Shown one piece after another: positions 37,470-45,973 of a DNA stretch of 64,000 nt. Numbering within the stretch: the stretch's first letter is position 1; the number at the start of each line of letters is the position of its first letter. This stretch comes from an uncultured Treponema sp. Lineage in GTDB: Bacteria > Spirochaetota > Spirochaetia > Treponematales > Treponemataceae. The DNA lies in assembly GCA_934718065.1 (NCBI GenBank), contig CAKUZR010000010.1, forward strand, positions 22,818-86,817. The letters are read 5' to 3'. Both the position numbers and the translations under genes were made by a program. The notes beneath the pieces are model-generated. The model was given only the letters and a program-made list of their open reading frames with translations. It was not told the DNA's origin and searched no databases.

Positions 37470-38294
37470 TCAACGCACTGTTTTTGCTTCTTTTTGCAAT
37501 TCAAGGACTTTTTCTAATGGAAGAGAAGTTACAGATGCTATTTGTTCTGGAGTTCCTAAATTTGAATCCAGCATTTTTTGCGCAGTTTCAACGGCGCGTT
37601 TTTCTGCTGCCAAATCCGCCTGAAATTCAATTTCATCCAGCCAAGTCATAAATTCATGCCTCCAGCGAGCGTTCATTTTGAGCCGCTCAACGATTGCGGA
37701 GATTTTTTCTGAAAAATCTGAGCTCGGTTCTTTTCCGCAAAGATATTTGAAGAACGACTTTAGCTCTTCGGACTTCATTGTATCATACTTTTTAGCGTTG
37801 AAGAAGATTTTGTGCGTTCCGTCGTTCATTTTGATTTCGGAATTTTCGATGCAGGTGTTTTCAAAAGTGTAGACAGGAAGGTTGAACCCGAACGCATCGC
37901 CAAGGCACAGGAAAATGACATAGGTTTCGTTCAAGTCCTTGTATTTTGTGCCTGTAAAAACGCTGTCAACATCCATCAGGCCCTGGTAATAGCGTGTCCG
38001 TTTTGCAAGCGCCAGCTCCTTTTCTACTGAAGTTTGAATCTCAATGTCAAAGCAGCGGCCGGTTCCGTCCTTTACGTAAACGTCAAGGCGAATTCCCCGC
38101 GAATCATAATCGGCCTTGATTGTGCGCTCGGTTTCCGGCATTTCAATTCTGTCGATTTTGATGTTCAGAAGAAGCTCGAGCATTTCCTTGCAAATGTCAG
38201 GATTCATTTCCATAACCTTACAAAAAATATAATTATCAGCGAATGTAAGCCGCTCCCACTTTTGTGCGGGCGTAAGTTCATTTTGATTTTGCAT
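37470..38294 (-). CDS. Rpn-family recombination-promoting nuclease / transposase-like protein
   Basis: 274 residues from ATG 38294, with AGGAG upstream; the longer frame to 38435 runs into repeat copy 3. The N-terminal PD-(D/E)xK nuclease region has the pattern RLDVYVKDGTGRCFDIEIQT near 95-114, with the catalytic D and ExQ. The family (PDDEXK_2) includes Rpn proteins that promote recombination and many uncharacterised multicopy genes in treponemes and gut anaerobes. The C-terminal third is helical, with a sequence near LGTPEQIASVTSLPLEKVLE typical of these proteins. It has its own terminator and a repeat element at its 5' end. Confidence 0.85.
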   Translation of the reverse strand: MQNQNELTPAQKWERLTFADNYIFCKVMEMNPDICKEMLELLLNIKIDRIEMPETERTIKADYDSRGIRLDVYVKDGTGRCFDIEIQTSVEKELALAKRTRYYQGLMDVDSVFTGTKYKDLNETYVIFLCLGDAFGFNLPVYTFENTCIENSEIKMNDGTHKIFFNAKKYDTMKSEELKSFFKYLCGKEPSSDFSEKISAIVERLKMNARWRHEFMTWLDEIEFQADLAAEKRAVETAQKMLDSNLGTPEQIASVTSLPLEKVLELQKEAKTVR

Positions 38295-38302
38295 AAAAAC
38301 TC

Positions 38303-38514
38303 CTATATAGCGCGAATGGCGAGTTTTTGTAAATTCTGAAAGAACGCTTTCGGCAGATTTCCAGTTTGCTACAGATGGATTTGGCTCGCGCTCCGCTTGT
38401 ATTGATTCGGGTGCTCCGCACTTTAACTGGCTCAATCGCCAAAAATCTTCACAAACTGTAAATCTGCCTGCGCTTTTGTTTTTTCAAAGAAAACCAATCA
38501 CTCAGGCTATATAG
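38303..38514 (-). repeat. Dispersed ~200 bp inverted-terminus element, copy 3
   Basis: The element proper spans about 38311-38508, with left end CGCGAATGGCGAGTTTTT and inner arms GGCAGATTTCCAGTTTGC and CACAAACTGTAAATCTGCC. It lies directly upstream of the Rpn-family start. The octamer CTATATAG borders it on both sides (38303-38310 and 38507-38514), a possible 8 bp target duplication, although the octamer is itself palindromic. Confidence 0.85.
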
Positions 38515-38572
38515 TTAATAGATGAAAAATTGCGAGAACGGAAATGAATCACAAAAAAACTTGCGGGAATTT

Positions 38573-38749
38573 TAGATTTAATCAGCATACCCTTGATTAA
38601 CTAGTCAGCGCATCACTGATTAACTAATCATCATACCACTGATTAGTTAATCATCAGACTGCTGATTAAATTAATCATTAGACCGCTGATTAACTTAATC
38701 AGTACACCGCTGATTAACCTAATCAGCACCCTGCTGACTAGTTAGTCAG
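38573..38749. repeat. Tandem array of palindromic repeats, 23-24 bp period
   Basis: Seven units start at 38593, 38616, 38639, 38662, 38686, 38710 and 38734, preceded by a degenerate half unit at 38573. Each is a 16-17 bp palindrome of the type CTGATTAACTAATCAG, separated by 7-8 bp variable spacers (for example CATACCA, CAGACTG, CACCCTG). Substitutions tend to be paired so that the two arms stay complementary, for example CTGACTAGTTAGTCAG in the last unit. Spacers are too short for CRISPR. It lies 430 bp upstream of the fibronectin-III operon. Confidence 0.92.
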
Positions 38750-38776
38750 CGGTGTGTCGCACGGAAAGGAGAAGGA

Positions 38777-38839
38777 ATGCGTTACGGAAACAATTCACAG
38801 GCTGCTGCGGAGTTGTTCAGAAGTATTCTACGGACATAA
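38777..38839 (+). CDS. Possible 20-residue leader peptide
   Basis: ATG 38777 has GGAGAAGG directly upstream and encodes MRYGNNSQAAAELFRSILRT before a stop. It lies between the palindromic array and the surface operon. The ribosome-binding site is the main support; no homologue is known to me and it may be chance. Confidence 0.25.
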   Translation: MRYGNNSQAAAELFRSILRT

Positions 38840-38889
38840 GGCGAGGCGTTGCATTACTGTATTCGCAGAGTTAAAAGTATAGTGAAGGA

Positions 38890-39080
38890 ACGTAAACAGC
38901 GAAGCCGGAAGGAATTTACAGTTTGCGACGTGGCAAGGATTGGAAGGGCGCGCGGAGCGCGTTGCGGAGCAAAAACGGAGTTTTTGTGGAGCAATGGAGG
39001 CGGAGGCCGGAACCCTGGAAAGCCTGGTTTTGGCGGGCGAGCCTGCGAGCCGGGCAAAAGCCACCCGGATAAAAAAAACA
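38890..39080 (+). other. GC-rich non-coding segment with inverted repeats
   Basis: A stretch markedly richer in G than its surroundings lies just before the promoter of the surface operon. It contains AAAAACGGAGTTTTT (38971-38985) and GCGC-GCGGA-GCGC inverted repeats. A 20 bp string, AGCCGGGCAAAAGCCACCCG at 39048-39067, recurs in reverse orientation at 61713-61732. Open frames in all phases are shadows of the G-rich composition. It is probably a fragment of a dispersed genomic repeat. Apart from the palindromic array, the possible leader peptide and this segment, nothing else was seen between 38515 and 39116. Confidence 0.5.
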
Positions 39081-39116
39081 AAGAAAAAGGTTTTCTGCAA
39101 CCGTTTTCAAGCCGGA

Positions 39117-39143
39117 TTGTCTAAATTAGTAAATTTATATAAT
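39117..39143 (+). promoter_or_regulatory. Putative promoter of the fibronectin-III surface operon
   Basis: TTGTCT (39117-39122), a 15 bp spacer and TATAAT (39138-39143); an alternative -10 two bases downstream gives 17 bp. The leader to ATG 39177 is about 27 nt and includes GAGG at 39165-39168. Confidence 0.45.
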
Positions 39144-39176
39144 ATAACCAAATACCATTTTTCAGAGGTATTAAAG

Positions 39177-42100
39177 ATGAAAAAAATCAACGGATTTTCT
39201 TTTTGCGCGTTCAGCTTTGCAGCATTGATTTTCTTGGGCGCTTTGCTTTTTTCAGGCTGCCAGAACGACCTGCTGGACTCGCCGCACTTTCAGACACGCG
39301 GCTCATACGCAACAGGAAGGGTCGCCGCGCCAACAAACCTTACCGCATCTCAGGGCGGCTACAAGAGCATAACGCTTAAATGGACGGCGGCAAAATCGGC
39401 GGTAATCTACAATATTTATCATTCTGACACAGCGACCGGAAATTTTGAATTTTTGGGGCAGACTTCGGACTCCACCTGCTCATACACAGTGGGCGGTCTT
39501 GAGCCGGATGTGAAAAAATACTACAAAGTCCAGTCTGTGGACTCGAACAGCGAAACTTCCGAAGGCTACAGCCAGATTTGCTTCGGCACAACGCTAGCGG
39601 CTCCAATCATAACAAGCATAAACCAGAACGCAAACGGCGACCAGATAACGGTACGCTGGTACAAGGGCGTGAACTGCACGGAAGAAACTTATCTGAACAG
39701 CGGGCTGAACTACACGGTTATTCTTTACAATGCTGACGGAACACAGGTTTTAAAGGAAGAAACGATTTCCGCGCTGGACGTAAAAGAATCAGCCGACACA
39801 AAATATACTTTCAAAAATCTTACGCCGAACACGAACTACTGCATTCAGATTAAAGCATACACAAAATCTGCGCAGGATGCGAAATCAACAGAAAACAGCG
39901 ACATTTTAAACCAGTCAACCGCGCACTCATTGATTCCTGCCGCGCCGGAAAATTTTGAGGCGGCGAAAGGAACTTCTAAAGATGGAATCGCGCTTTCATG
40001 GGTTCTGCCGAAATTCGCGGAGATAAAGGCGTCCACAACATACGAAACCCGCCCGGTTTACTTCAAGGTTTTCAGAAAGCTTGAGTCCGCGCCGGAAACA
40101 GCGTACGACCCGATTTTAACTTACCTTGGAACAACAGACACTACAATAGATAAAATTGAAAAGAACGCCGTTCATTTTACAAAGGCGGAAAGCGGAACTG
40201 GAGCAACGGTAACAATAGGAGCCTCGCTTGCCGGCTCAACAGCAGAAGACGGAACAGAAATTCCTTCAAAAATCGACGTGGAAATTCAATATCCGGAAGA
40301 ATCAGGCGCGGAAACCGACCCGAACTATCCGAACTACATTCCGGGAACAAAAATCACGCTGACAGACAAAACCGCTTCCCGCAGCGAAAAATATTCATAC
40401 AGAATCCAGTCGTTCATAGACGACAACGGAAAGAAAAACGTAACCTCGGACGAATCCTGGAGCGACGGCACAGGCTGGCTCATAAACAGCCCTACAGTCT
40501 CAGTTTCTTCAGTATATCAGGAAAACGCGGACGACCCGACCAAAATCGACAGCTTCACCGTAACCCTGAACTTTAAGTTCGACGACTTTGGCCAGCAGTA
40601 CAACTATGTAATCACGGAAACATGCCAGAAAATGCGCAAAGCCACCGCAGAAGAAATTGCGGCCGAGCAAGAAGACCAGCCGGAAGGCGAGCCGGAGATA
40701 AAATATCCAAATTCAACCTCGTACGAAAATTTCTTCCCTAGGACATTCACGTACACACCAACCGATGAAGAAAACATATATCTTCTATATACTTATGATG
40801 TTGCGGTCTGCCCTAAAGACAGCGGAAATGACGACAGCGGCAGCTACATCAAAGTTTCCGCGCCAGGCTCAGTTATTGTAATAAATGACAAAAGCATGAT
40901 TCCTGATGTTTCAAGCTTTAAAATTGAAGACGGCTACAAAGACAAATTCAAGCTTACATGGATTTATGACAAAAACTGCAAATACACGCTTTCATGGAAA
41001 AACACCGACAAAGACGGAAAAGAAACAGAAGGCACTTACGATTTCCAGGAAAGTGATTTTGTAGACAGCGAAAACAATCCTATTGAAAACAAATCTGAAT
41101 TCACTTACAGCCACCCGGCAGAAAGCGGTGACATCCGTACGGAATATACATTGAATGCAGACAACGGATTGAAAAGCCACAACACAATCGAAGAAAAACT
41201 TTTTACTTTGGGAACTCCGCAGCCATATTTTGAACCGACTTACAACTCAATCAAAGTTATATGGAATGAAGTTCAAAAAGCGGAAGGATACGAGGCAAAC
41301 TACAAATTCACCGGAAAAGACTTGACAACGGGAGAAGACATTGCAAGCGAAGGCACGATTTCTTCTGCTGACATACAGGAAGAGAAAGATGAAAACGGCA
41401 AGCTTCTGTACTATTACTACAAAATAACAAAACCTTACGGAACAAGAAATGCAGACGGCGAAGAAATAGATTATTCAACAGACGCGTCGGTTTCCGGAAA
41501 AAATATTGATTTTGTTCTTAAAGCAAAAAGCACTGTTGACGAAAGCAGCAAGCCAATTCAGGTTGCAACGCTTGGGCCTGCAAACCTTAACCTGAAAATA
41601 ACAGGCGAAAGCAAGGCAATTTCAATAACCTGGGACAATGTTCCAGGCGCAAAAGGCTATCTTATTTTCCGCAAGAAATACATAAAAGACTATTTCAGCA
41701 CAGAAGAAAACAAAGGCGATTTGTACTACTACGCAGTTGGAACTGATTCCGAAGCTGGATATCTAACTCTTATGGGCACAGACGCAACAGTTTCCGCAAG
41801 CTGCAATCAAATCGCAGGAAACACATTGAAATTCACCGACAAATACCAGCCGGTTTCCGAAGCAGACTACAATGACCAGTACAAAACAGACCAGGCTCAG
41901 CTTGCGTGGGGAATTCCTTACGGCTACACGGTAATTCCAGTTGAATCATCTTCTGACTTTGAATTTGGCGATGACTATACAATCCAGGGAACAGATTCTT
42001 CTATAAGATACACTTCTGAATCGCTTGCAAAAGTTGAGACAAAAGGCGCAACCTACGGATACGGCCTGGCAATCGAAGCTTCAAAAGCAGCAACAAGCGA

Positions 42101-43466
42101 CAAAGTAAAAATTACATGGAAGCAACCTTACAATTCAACTAGGAAACCAACAGTTTTCTACAGAAGCTACAAGGCGAAAAATGGCGATGAATGGTACAAA
42201 TACACAGATCCACTTGATATTAACGAGGCAAGCATATTAGCATACTGTAGTCCGTTAGTTCCATATAAAGCTTATGATTATATGATTTCCTATAATGATG
42301 AATTAAATACTTATATCGATTCTTACTACGAATATTTCATCTCAAAGAGAATCGACGATGATAATGAAAAAGAAAACAAAGGCTACATTTTCAATTTTGC
42401 ACCTCCAAAAGCAATGTGTGCATATGATGGACAAGAGAACAAGAACTATTATGCTGAAACACTTCTCTGGCGTACACCAGATATCAACATTTATGATACA
42501 AACGAAAGAAAGAAAAAGCCGGACACAATTGAAATTAAAATGCTGAACACAAACAAGTCCATTGGCTGGCAAACTATTGCCACAATAAATACAAATGACT
42601 TGAAAACAGCGACTGTAAACAGCGAAGCTTGCAAAAATTACGACCTTGCAATTGACACTTCAACTCCATACACCATAACAATTGCTCCAGATGGAATTCA
42701 AAACAGTGAAAAAACAAACACTGACGGCCTTTTAAAAGTACTGCGTGATGCAAAGCACTACTATAAAATAACTGGAAGTAGAAAAAGCGGAGAAACAAGT
42801 GTTTATACAGAAACAGGTAATGACCGTTCAATTTACGCATATAGACAAATTACAGATGAAGAGCTGACAAAAGCCGCAATGCTTGCAATAAGCTATGCTT
42901 TCTATCGAAATGACGGTGGAGATGAAGATTATAGTAATATTGACACAAAATTTTGGTATGGCAGAGATGGAAAAACTGGACAAACAATAATAGGAAAAGA
43001 AGGAAATGTATCATTTTCTATGAAAGAAAGTGCAACATCTGAACTTGGGCTCGGAAAAGGAAAAGCATATTTCATTTTCTCAGGATATGTACCACAAATT
43101 TTAACTCCTTATAAGACAAAAGAATCCTTCCTGCAAATATCATCTGCAAAGCATTATTTTGGCATATTAAGCAAATTTGAAACAGAAGTTTCAGATCCAT
43201 ATATATATACTTTTATAAATTCCGTAGATTTCTCTTTATCTTTATATGAACCAAATGAGGAAAAAAAGAATGTTGACTATTCTGCAACAATTACTATCGA
43301 TTCTGCTACTAAAAATTCATTAAAAATCAAAATAAATAGAAACGGAACAGAAAAAACAGTTATTGACACTTCAGACAAAGAAATAAGAAAAGGGTGGTTT
43401 CCTTTGCAATTTGATGACAACAAATACGAAATCCATAATTCAGCCTACGGCTGGTGGGAGGACTAA
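39177..43466 (+). CDS. Large fibronectin type III lipoprotein
   Basis: 1429 residues from ATG 39177, chosen for GAGG upstream and because the signal peptide starts there. A signal peptide with lipobox LFSGC (Cys28) makes it a surface or periplasmic lipoprotein. Fibronectin-III-like units are visible near 44-125 (APTNLTASQGGYKSITLKW), 130-230, 238-330 and 800-930 (LNLKITGESKAISITWDN); the intervening regions look like more diverged beta domains. It resembles modular adhesins or glycan-interacting surface proteins, but no catalytic domain is seen. The last 400 codons (from about 42200) are distinctly more AT-rich than the rest. First gene of a five-gene operon; the next start is two bases after its stop. 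Confidence 0.87.
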   Translation: MKKINGFSFCAFSFAALIFLGALLFSGCQNDLLDSPHFQTRGSYATGRVAAPTNLTASQGGYKSITLKWTAAKSAVIYNIYHSDTATGNFEFLGQTSDSTCSYTVGGLEPDVKKYYKVQSVDSNSETSEGYSQICFGTTLAAPIITSINQNANGDQITVRWYKGVNCTEETYLNSGLNYTVILYNADGTQVLKEETISALDVKESADTKYTFKNLTPNTNYCIQIKAYTKSAQDAKSTENSDILNQSTAHSLIPAAPENFEAAKGTSKDGIALSWVLPKFAEIKASTTYETRPVYFKVFRKLESAPETAYDPILTYLGTTDTTIDKIEKNAVHFTKAESGTGATVTIGASLAGSTAEDGTEIPSKIDVEIQYPEESGAETDPNYPNYIPGTKITLTDKTASRSEKYSYRIQSFIDDNGKKNVTSDESWSDGTGWLINSPTVSVSSVYQENADDPTKIDSFTVTLNFKFDDFGQQYNYVITETCQKMRKATAEEIAAEQEDQPEGEPEIKYPNSTSYENFFPRTFTYTPTDEENIYLLYTYDVAVCPKDSGNDDSGSYIKVSAPGSVIVINDKSMIPDVSSFKIEDGYKDKFKLTWIYDKNCKYTLSWKNTDKDGKETEGTYDFQESDFVDSENNPIENKSEFTYSHPAESGDIRTEYTLNADNGLKSHNTIEEKLFTLGTPQPYFEPTYNSIKVIWNEVQKAEGYEANYKFTGKDLTTGEDIASEGTISSADIQEEKDENGKLLYYYYKITKPYGTRNADGEEIDYSTDASVSGKNIDFVLKAKSTVDESSKPIQVATLGPANLNLKITGESKAISITWDNVPGAKGYLIFRKKYIKDYFSTEENKGDLYYYAVGTDSEAGYLTLMGTDATVSASCNQIAGNTLKFTDKYQPVSEADYNDQYKTDQAQLAWGIPYGYTVIPVESSSDFEFGDDYTIQGTDSSIRYTSESLAKVETKGATYGYGLAIEASKAATSDKVKITWKQPYNSTRKPTVFYRSYKAKNGDEWYKYTDPLDINEASILAYCSPLVPYKAYDYMISYNDELNTYIDSYYEYFISKRIDDDNEKENKGYIFNFAPPKAMCAYDGQENKNYYAETLLWRTPDINIYDTNERKKKPDTIEIKMLNTNKSIGWQTIATINTNDLKTATVNSEACKNYDLAIDTSTPYTITIAPDGIQNSEKTNTDGLLKVLRDAKHYYKITGSRKSGETSVYTETGNDRSIYAYRQITDEELTKAAMLAISYAFYRNDGGDEDYSNIDTKFWYGRDGKTGQTIIGKEGNVSFSMKESATSELGLGKGKAYFIFSGYVPQILTPYKTKESFLQISSAKHYFGILSKFETEVSDPYIYTFINSVDFSLSLYEPNEEKKNVDYSATITIDSATKNSLKIKINRNGTEKTVIDTSDKEIRKGWFPLQFDDNKYEIHNSAYGWWED

Positions 43467-43468
43467 AA

Positions 43469-45973
43469 ATGCAGAAAACAGCAAAATTCAATTCAACTAA
43501 AAAATCGCGTTTCACCCCCCCCCTTAAAGTTTTTGGGCTTTGCGTGGCGGCGGTTGCGTTCGCTTCGTGCTCAAGCTTTTTTGAAACTGATGTTTCTATG
43601 AATTCAAACGGAAACAATTCAAGCCTTTACGACCTGCTTACTCCAGCTGAAAAAATTGAAAAACTTGAGGCGCCTTCTGAAATTTTTATTTCCCAGGGCG
43701 AATATTCCGGCAAGATTGAAATAAGCTGGAACGCTGTTCCAAACGCAACTTCCTACAAAATTGAGCGGGCTGTTGTAAAAGAAAAAAAGGCTGACGGAAC
43801 TTGGGATATGCCAAAGGAATCGGACTTTGAGCTTCTGACTTCCTCAAACATCTACAACACAAAATACATTGACACAATCATCCAGGAGGCAAAATACACA
43901 AGCGTTGAGCTGAACTATGTCTATTACTACCGAGTTTTTGCCCAGAACCTTCCAAAAGGCTACACCGAAAGTGAATACTTCCCGGATTATTCCGAGCATA
44001 AAGTTACGGTTGCTGACCGCGCCGACCCTTCAAAATACGGAACGCTCCTGAAGCCGGTTACAGAAATTGAAGCCTCTAAAGGAAGCGACACAGACAAAAT
44101 CACAATAAAATGGAACAGTGTTCCTTATGCCTGGAAATACAGGATTGAACGCTGCGAAACAGAAAAAGGGCTTTACTACAAAATCAATGAAAAGAATATT
44201 TATTCAAACGAAAACGAATTCATTGACGAAATTGAAGAAAAAGACCAGGGGAAGGAATTCTTCTATAAAGTTTACGCAATAAACCGAATCGGGCAGGATT
44301 CCTGCGCAAGCGCGGCGGCAATGGGCTACTCGCTTCAGCCTGGCGCGCCGACTGTTCCGGAAAATATCCACGTGGAAAACGGCCTTGGAACAAGCGCAAA
44401 GGAACTGACTGTTGCATGGAACGCACTTTCAGATCCTTCAGACGGAAAACTTTCGTACAACTTGTACCGCACAAGCTCAAACGATTCTGTCTACAAACTT
44501 ATAAAATCAGGCCTGGAATCTTCAAAAAGTTCCTACACGGATTCAAGCGTAAAGCCTGGAATTTACTACTACTACTTTATACAGACGGTAAAAACAAAAA
44601 CTGACGGCTCGGAAGAAAAAATAAAAAGCTCCTTCAGCGAAACCGGAAAGGATTCAAAAACGCCGGCATACGGCTTCCTTTTGAGCGCGCCTTCATATCT
44701 TGAAATTGACGACGGCGCAGACGCAGACCACAAGAAAATCATCTGGTCGCCTGCAATAAACAGCATTGACGAAGAGAACAAAGTTCCTTTCAAGTACAAC
44801 ATTTATGCGGATTCTGAAAAAAGCGGTCTTTTCGACACAATGGTTCAAAGCTCAATTTCCGGAACTCCGGACGCAAACGGCAATCTTTATGCGGAAATCG
44901 ACCTTTCAGCTGGAAAATTCTTTGCAATCAAAACTGTAAACGAAAACGGAGTTGACAAGGAAAGCGCAAGAAGCGAAATCGTCGCCCCGGTTCCAGATGC
45001 GCCGCAGAATGTTTACGCAACAAAAACAGCGGGGCAAAAAACAATCAGCGGCAAAATCGCCGGACACGGGGGAACTTTTGAAGATTCGCTGTGGGTTTCA
45101 AACAAAAATGAAGTTTATCCGGTTCTTATCACGTGGAACGCTCCTTCCAGCGGCGCGGACGGCGGCTATGACGTTTACCGTTCAACAAAAGCGGATTCAG
45201 GCTTCAAGAAGATTGAAACAACTTCAAGCACTTATTATCTTGATTCAAATGCGACCGCAAAATCTGGAATTATGTATTTCTACAAAGTTGTTTCCCTGAA
45301 CAGCCTTGGCCAGGGAAGAAAATCAAACAACCCGGAAAACGATTCAACGCACGACGCGCGCGGCTACGGAGCAATCACCCGGGAGCAGTGGTTCCGCGAG
45401 TACAACAAGAATATCGCAAGCTCGCAGAAAAAACTTACGCTTATGCACAAGCCTAGCGACCTGGACAAAGTCGGCTCTGAATCCGTTCCGGGAAACATAA
45501 GCGGAACTTTGGGCTACAACGCAAAAGTCGCGGGACTTGGCGCGGAAATCACAATGCCTTACACAAACTACGCAGACCATTTTATCAGCGATGACAGTTC
45601 TCTTGGAATCAGGTTTGTTCTGAACGGAAACACGGACACAACTTCAAATATGAGCGCAAACGGCCACATGCACGAAACGGTTCAGTGCTACTCAAAGGAA
45701 ATCGACGTTACAAATCCTGATTCCATTGGAAACGCGCTGGAAAAACTTTCTGACACGGCTAAAAACGCGATTATAAGAACCGGCGACACACATTATCTTT
45801 GCGGAATGTACCCGGGCTACGCGGTCTACGACCATCTTGAAATCAAGGGCGGAGCGGCCGGCGGCGGATACTACGAAGTTGCAACTTACGAGCTTGACCG
45901 GAAAGATTCTTCAAGCGGAACTGTTGTCCTTGAAAAAGCAAATGTAGACTGGCTTGTAGGAGAAGAAAAATGA
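43469..45973 (+). CDS. Fibronectin type III lipoprotein with C9 tract, putatively phase-variable
   Basis: 834 residues from ATG 43469, with GGGAGGA inside the end of the preceding gene. The signal peptide has lipobox AFASC (Cys34). About five fibronectin-III units follow (near 55-165, 175-270, 280-385, 395-490, 495-615), each with the WNxxxxAxxYxIxR-type core. Residues about 640-834 form a separate domain also found in the next gene (KKLTLMHK, NISGT, LNGN, SANGHMHE, IKGGAAGGGYYEV). A run of nine C at codons 16-18 precedes the hydrophobic signal core; gain or loss of one C would abolish the protein. Confidence 0.87.
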   Translation: MQKTAKFNSTKKSRFTPPLKVFGLCVAAVAFASCSSFFETDVSMNSNGNNSSLYDLLTPAEKIEKLEAPSEIFISQGEYSGKIEISWNAVPNATSYKIERAVVKEKKADGTWDMPKESDFELLTSSNIYNTKYIDTIIQEAKYTSVELNYVYYYRVFAQNLPKGYTESEYFPDYSEHKVTVADRADPSKYGTLLKPVTEIEASKGSDTDKITIKWNSVPYAWKYRIERCETEKGLYYKINEKNIYSNENEFIDEIEEKDQGKEFFYKVYAINRIGQDSCASAAAMGYSLQPGAPTVPENIHVENGLGTSAKELTVAWNALSDPSDGKLSYNLYRTSSNDSVYKLIKSGLESSKSSYTDSSVKPGIYYYYFIQTVKTKTDGSEEKIKSSFSETGKDSKTPAYGFLLSAPSYLEIDDGADADHKKIIWSPAINSIDEENKVPFKYNIYADSEKSGLFDTMVQSSISGTPDANGNLYAEIDLSAGKFFAIKTVNENGVDKESARSEIVAPVPDAPQNVYATKTAGQKTISGKIAGHGGTFEDSLWVSNKNEVYPVLITWNAPSSGADGGYDVYRSTKADSGFKKIETTSSTYYLDSNATAKSGIMYFYKVVSLNSLGQGRKSNNPENDSTHDARGYGAITREQWFREYNKNIASSQKKLTLMHKPSDLDKVGSESVPGNISGTLGYNAKVAGLGAEITMPYTNYADHFISDDSSLGIRFVLNGNTDTTSNMSANGHMHETVQCYSKEIDVTNPDSIGNALEKLSDTAKNAIIRTGDTHYLCGMYPGYAVYDHLEIKGGAAGGGYYEVATYELDRKDSSSGTVVLEKANVDWLVGEEK
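43515..43523 (+). repeat. Homopolymeric C9 tract in coding region
   Basis: Nine consecutive C at codons 16-18 of the lipoprotein gene. It is the only G/C homopolymer of this length noticed in the window and sits where slipped-strand mispairing would switch expression. Confidence 0.95.

Noticed and set aside
38295..38435. N-terminal extension of the Rpn-family protein read through repeat copy 3
   Set aside because: Same reason; AGGAG precedes ATG 38294 and homology starts there.
38573..38749. CRISPR array
   Set aside because: Units are palindromes with 7-8 bp spacers; CRISPR spacers are about 30 bp and no cas genes are present.
38849..39124. 91-residue Gly/Lys-rich open frame and overlapping frames in the GC-rich segment
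   Set aside because: All frames are open because of G-rich composition; no ribosome-binding site, and the lipoprotein signal peptide starts later at 39177.
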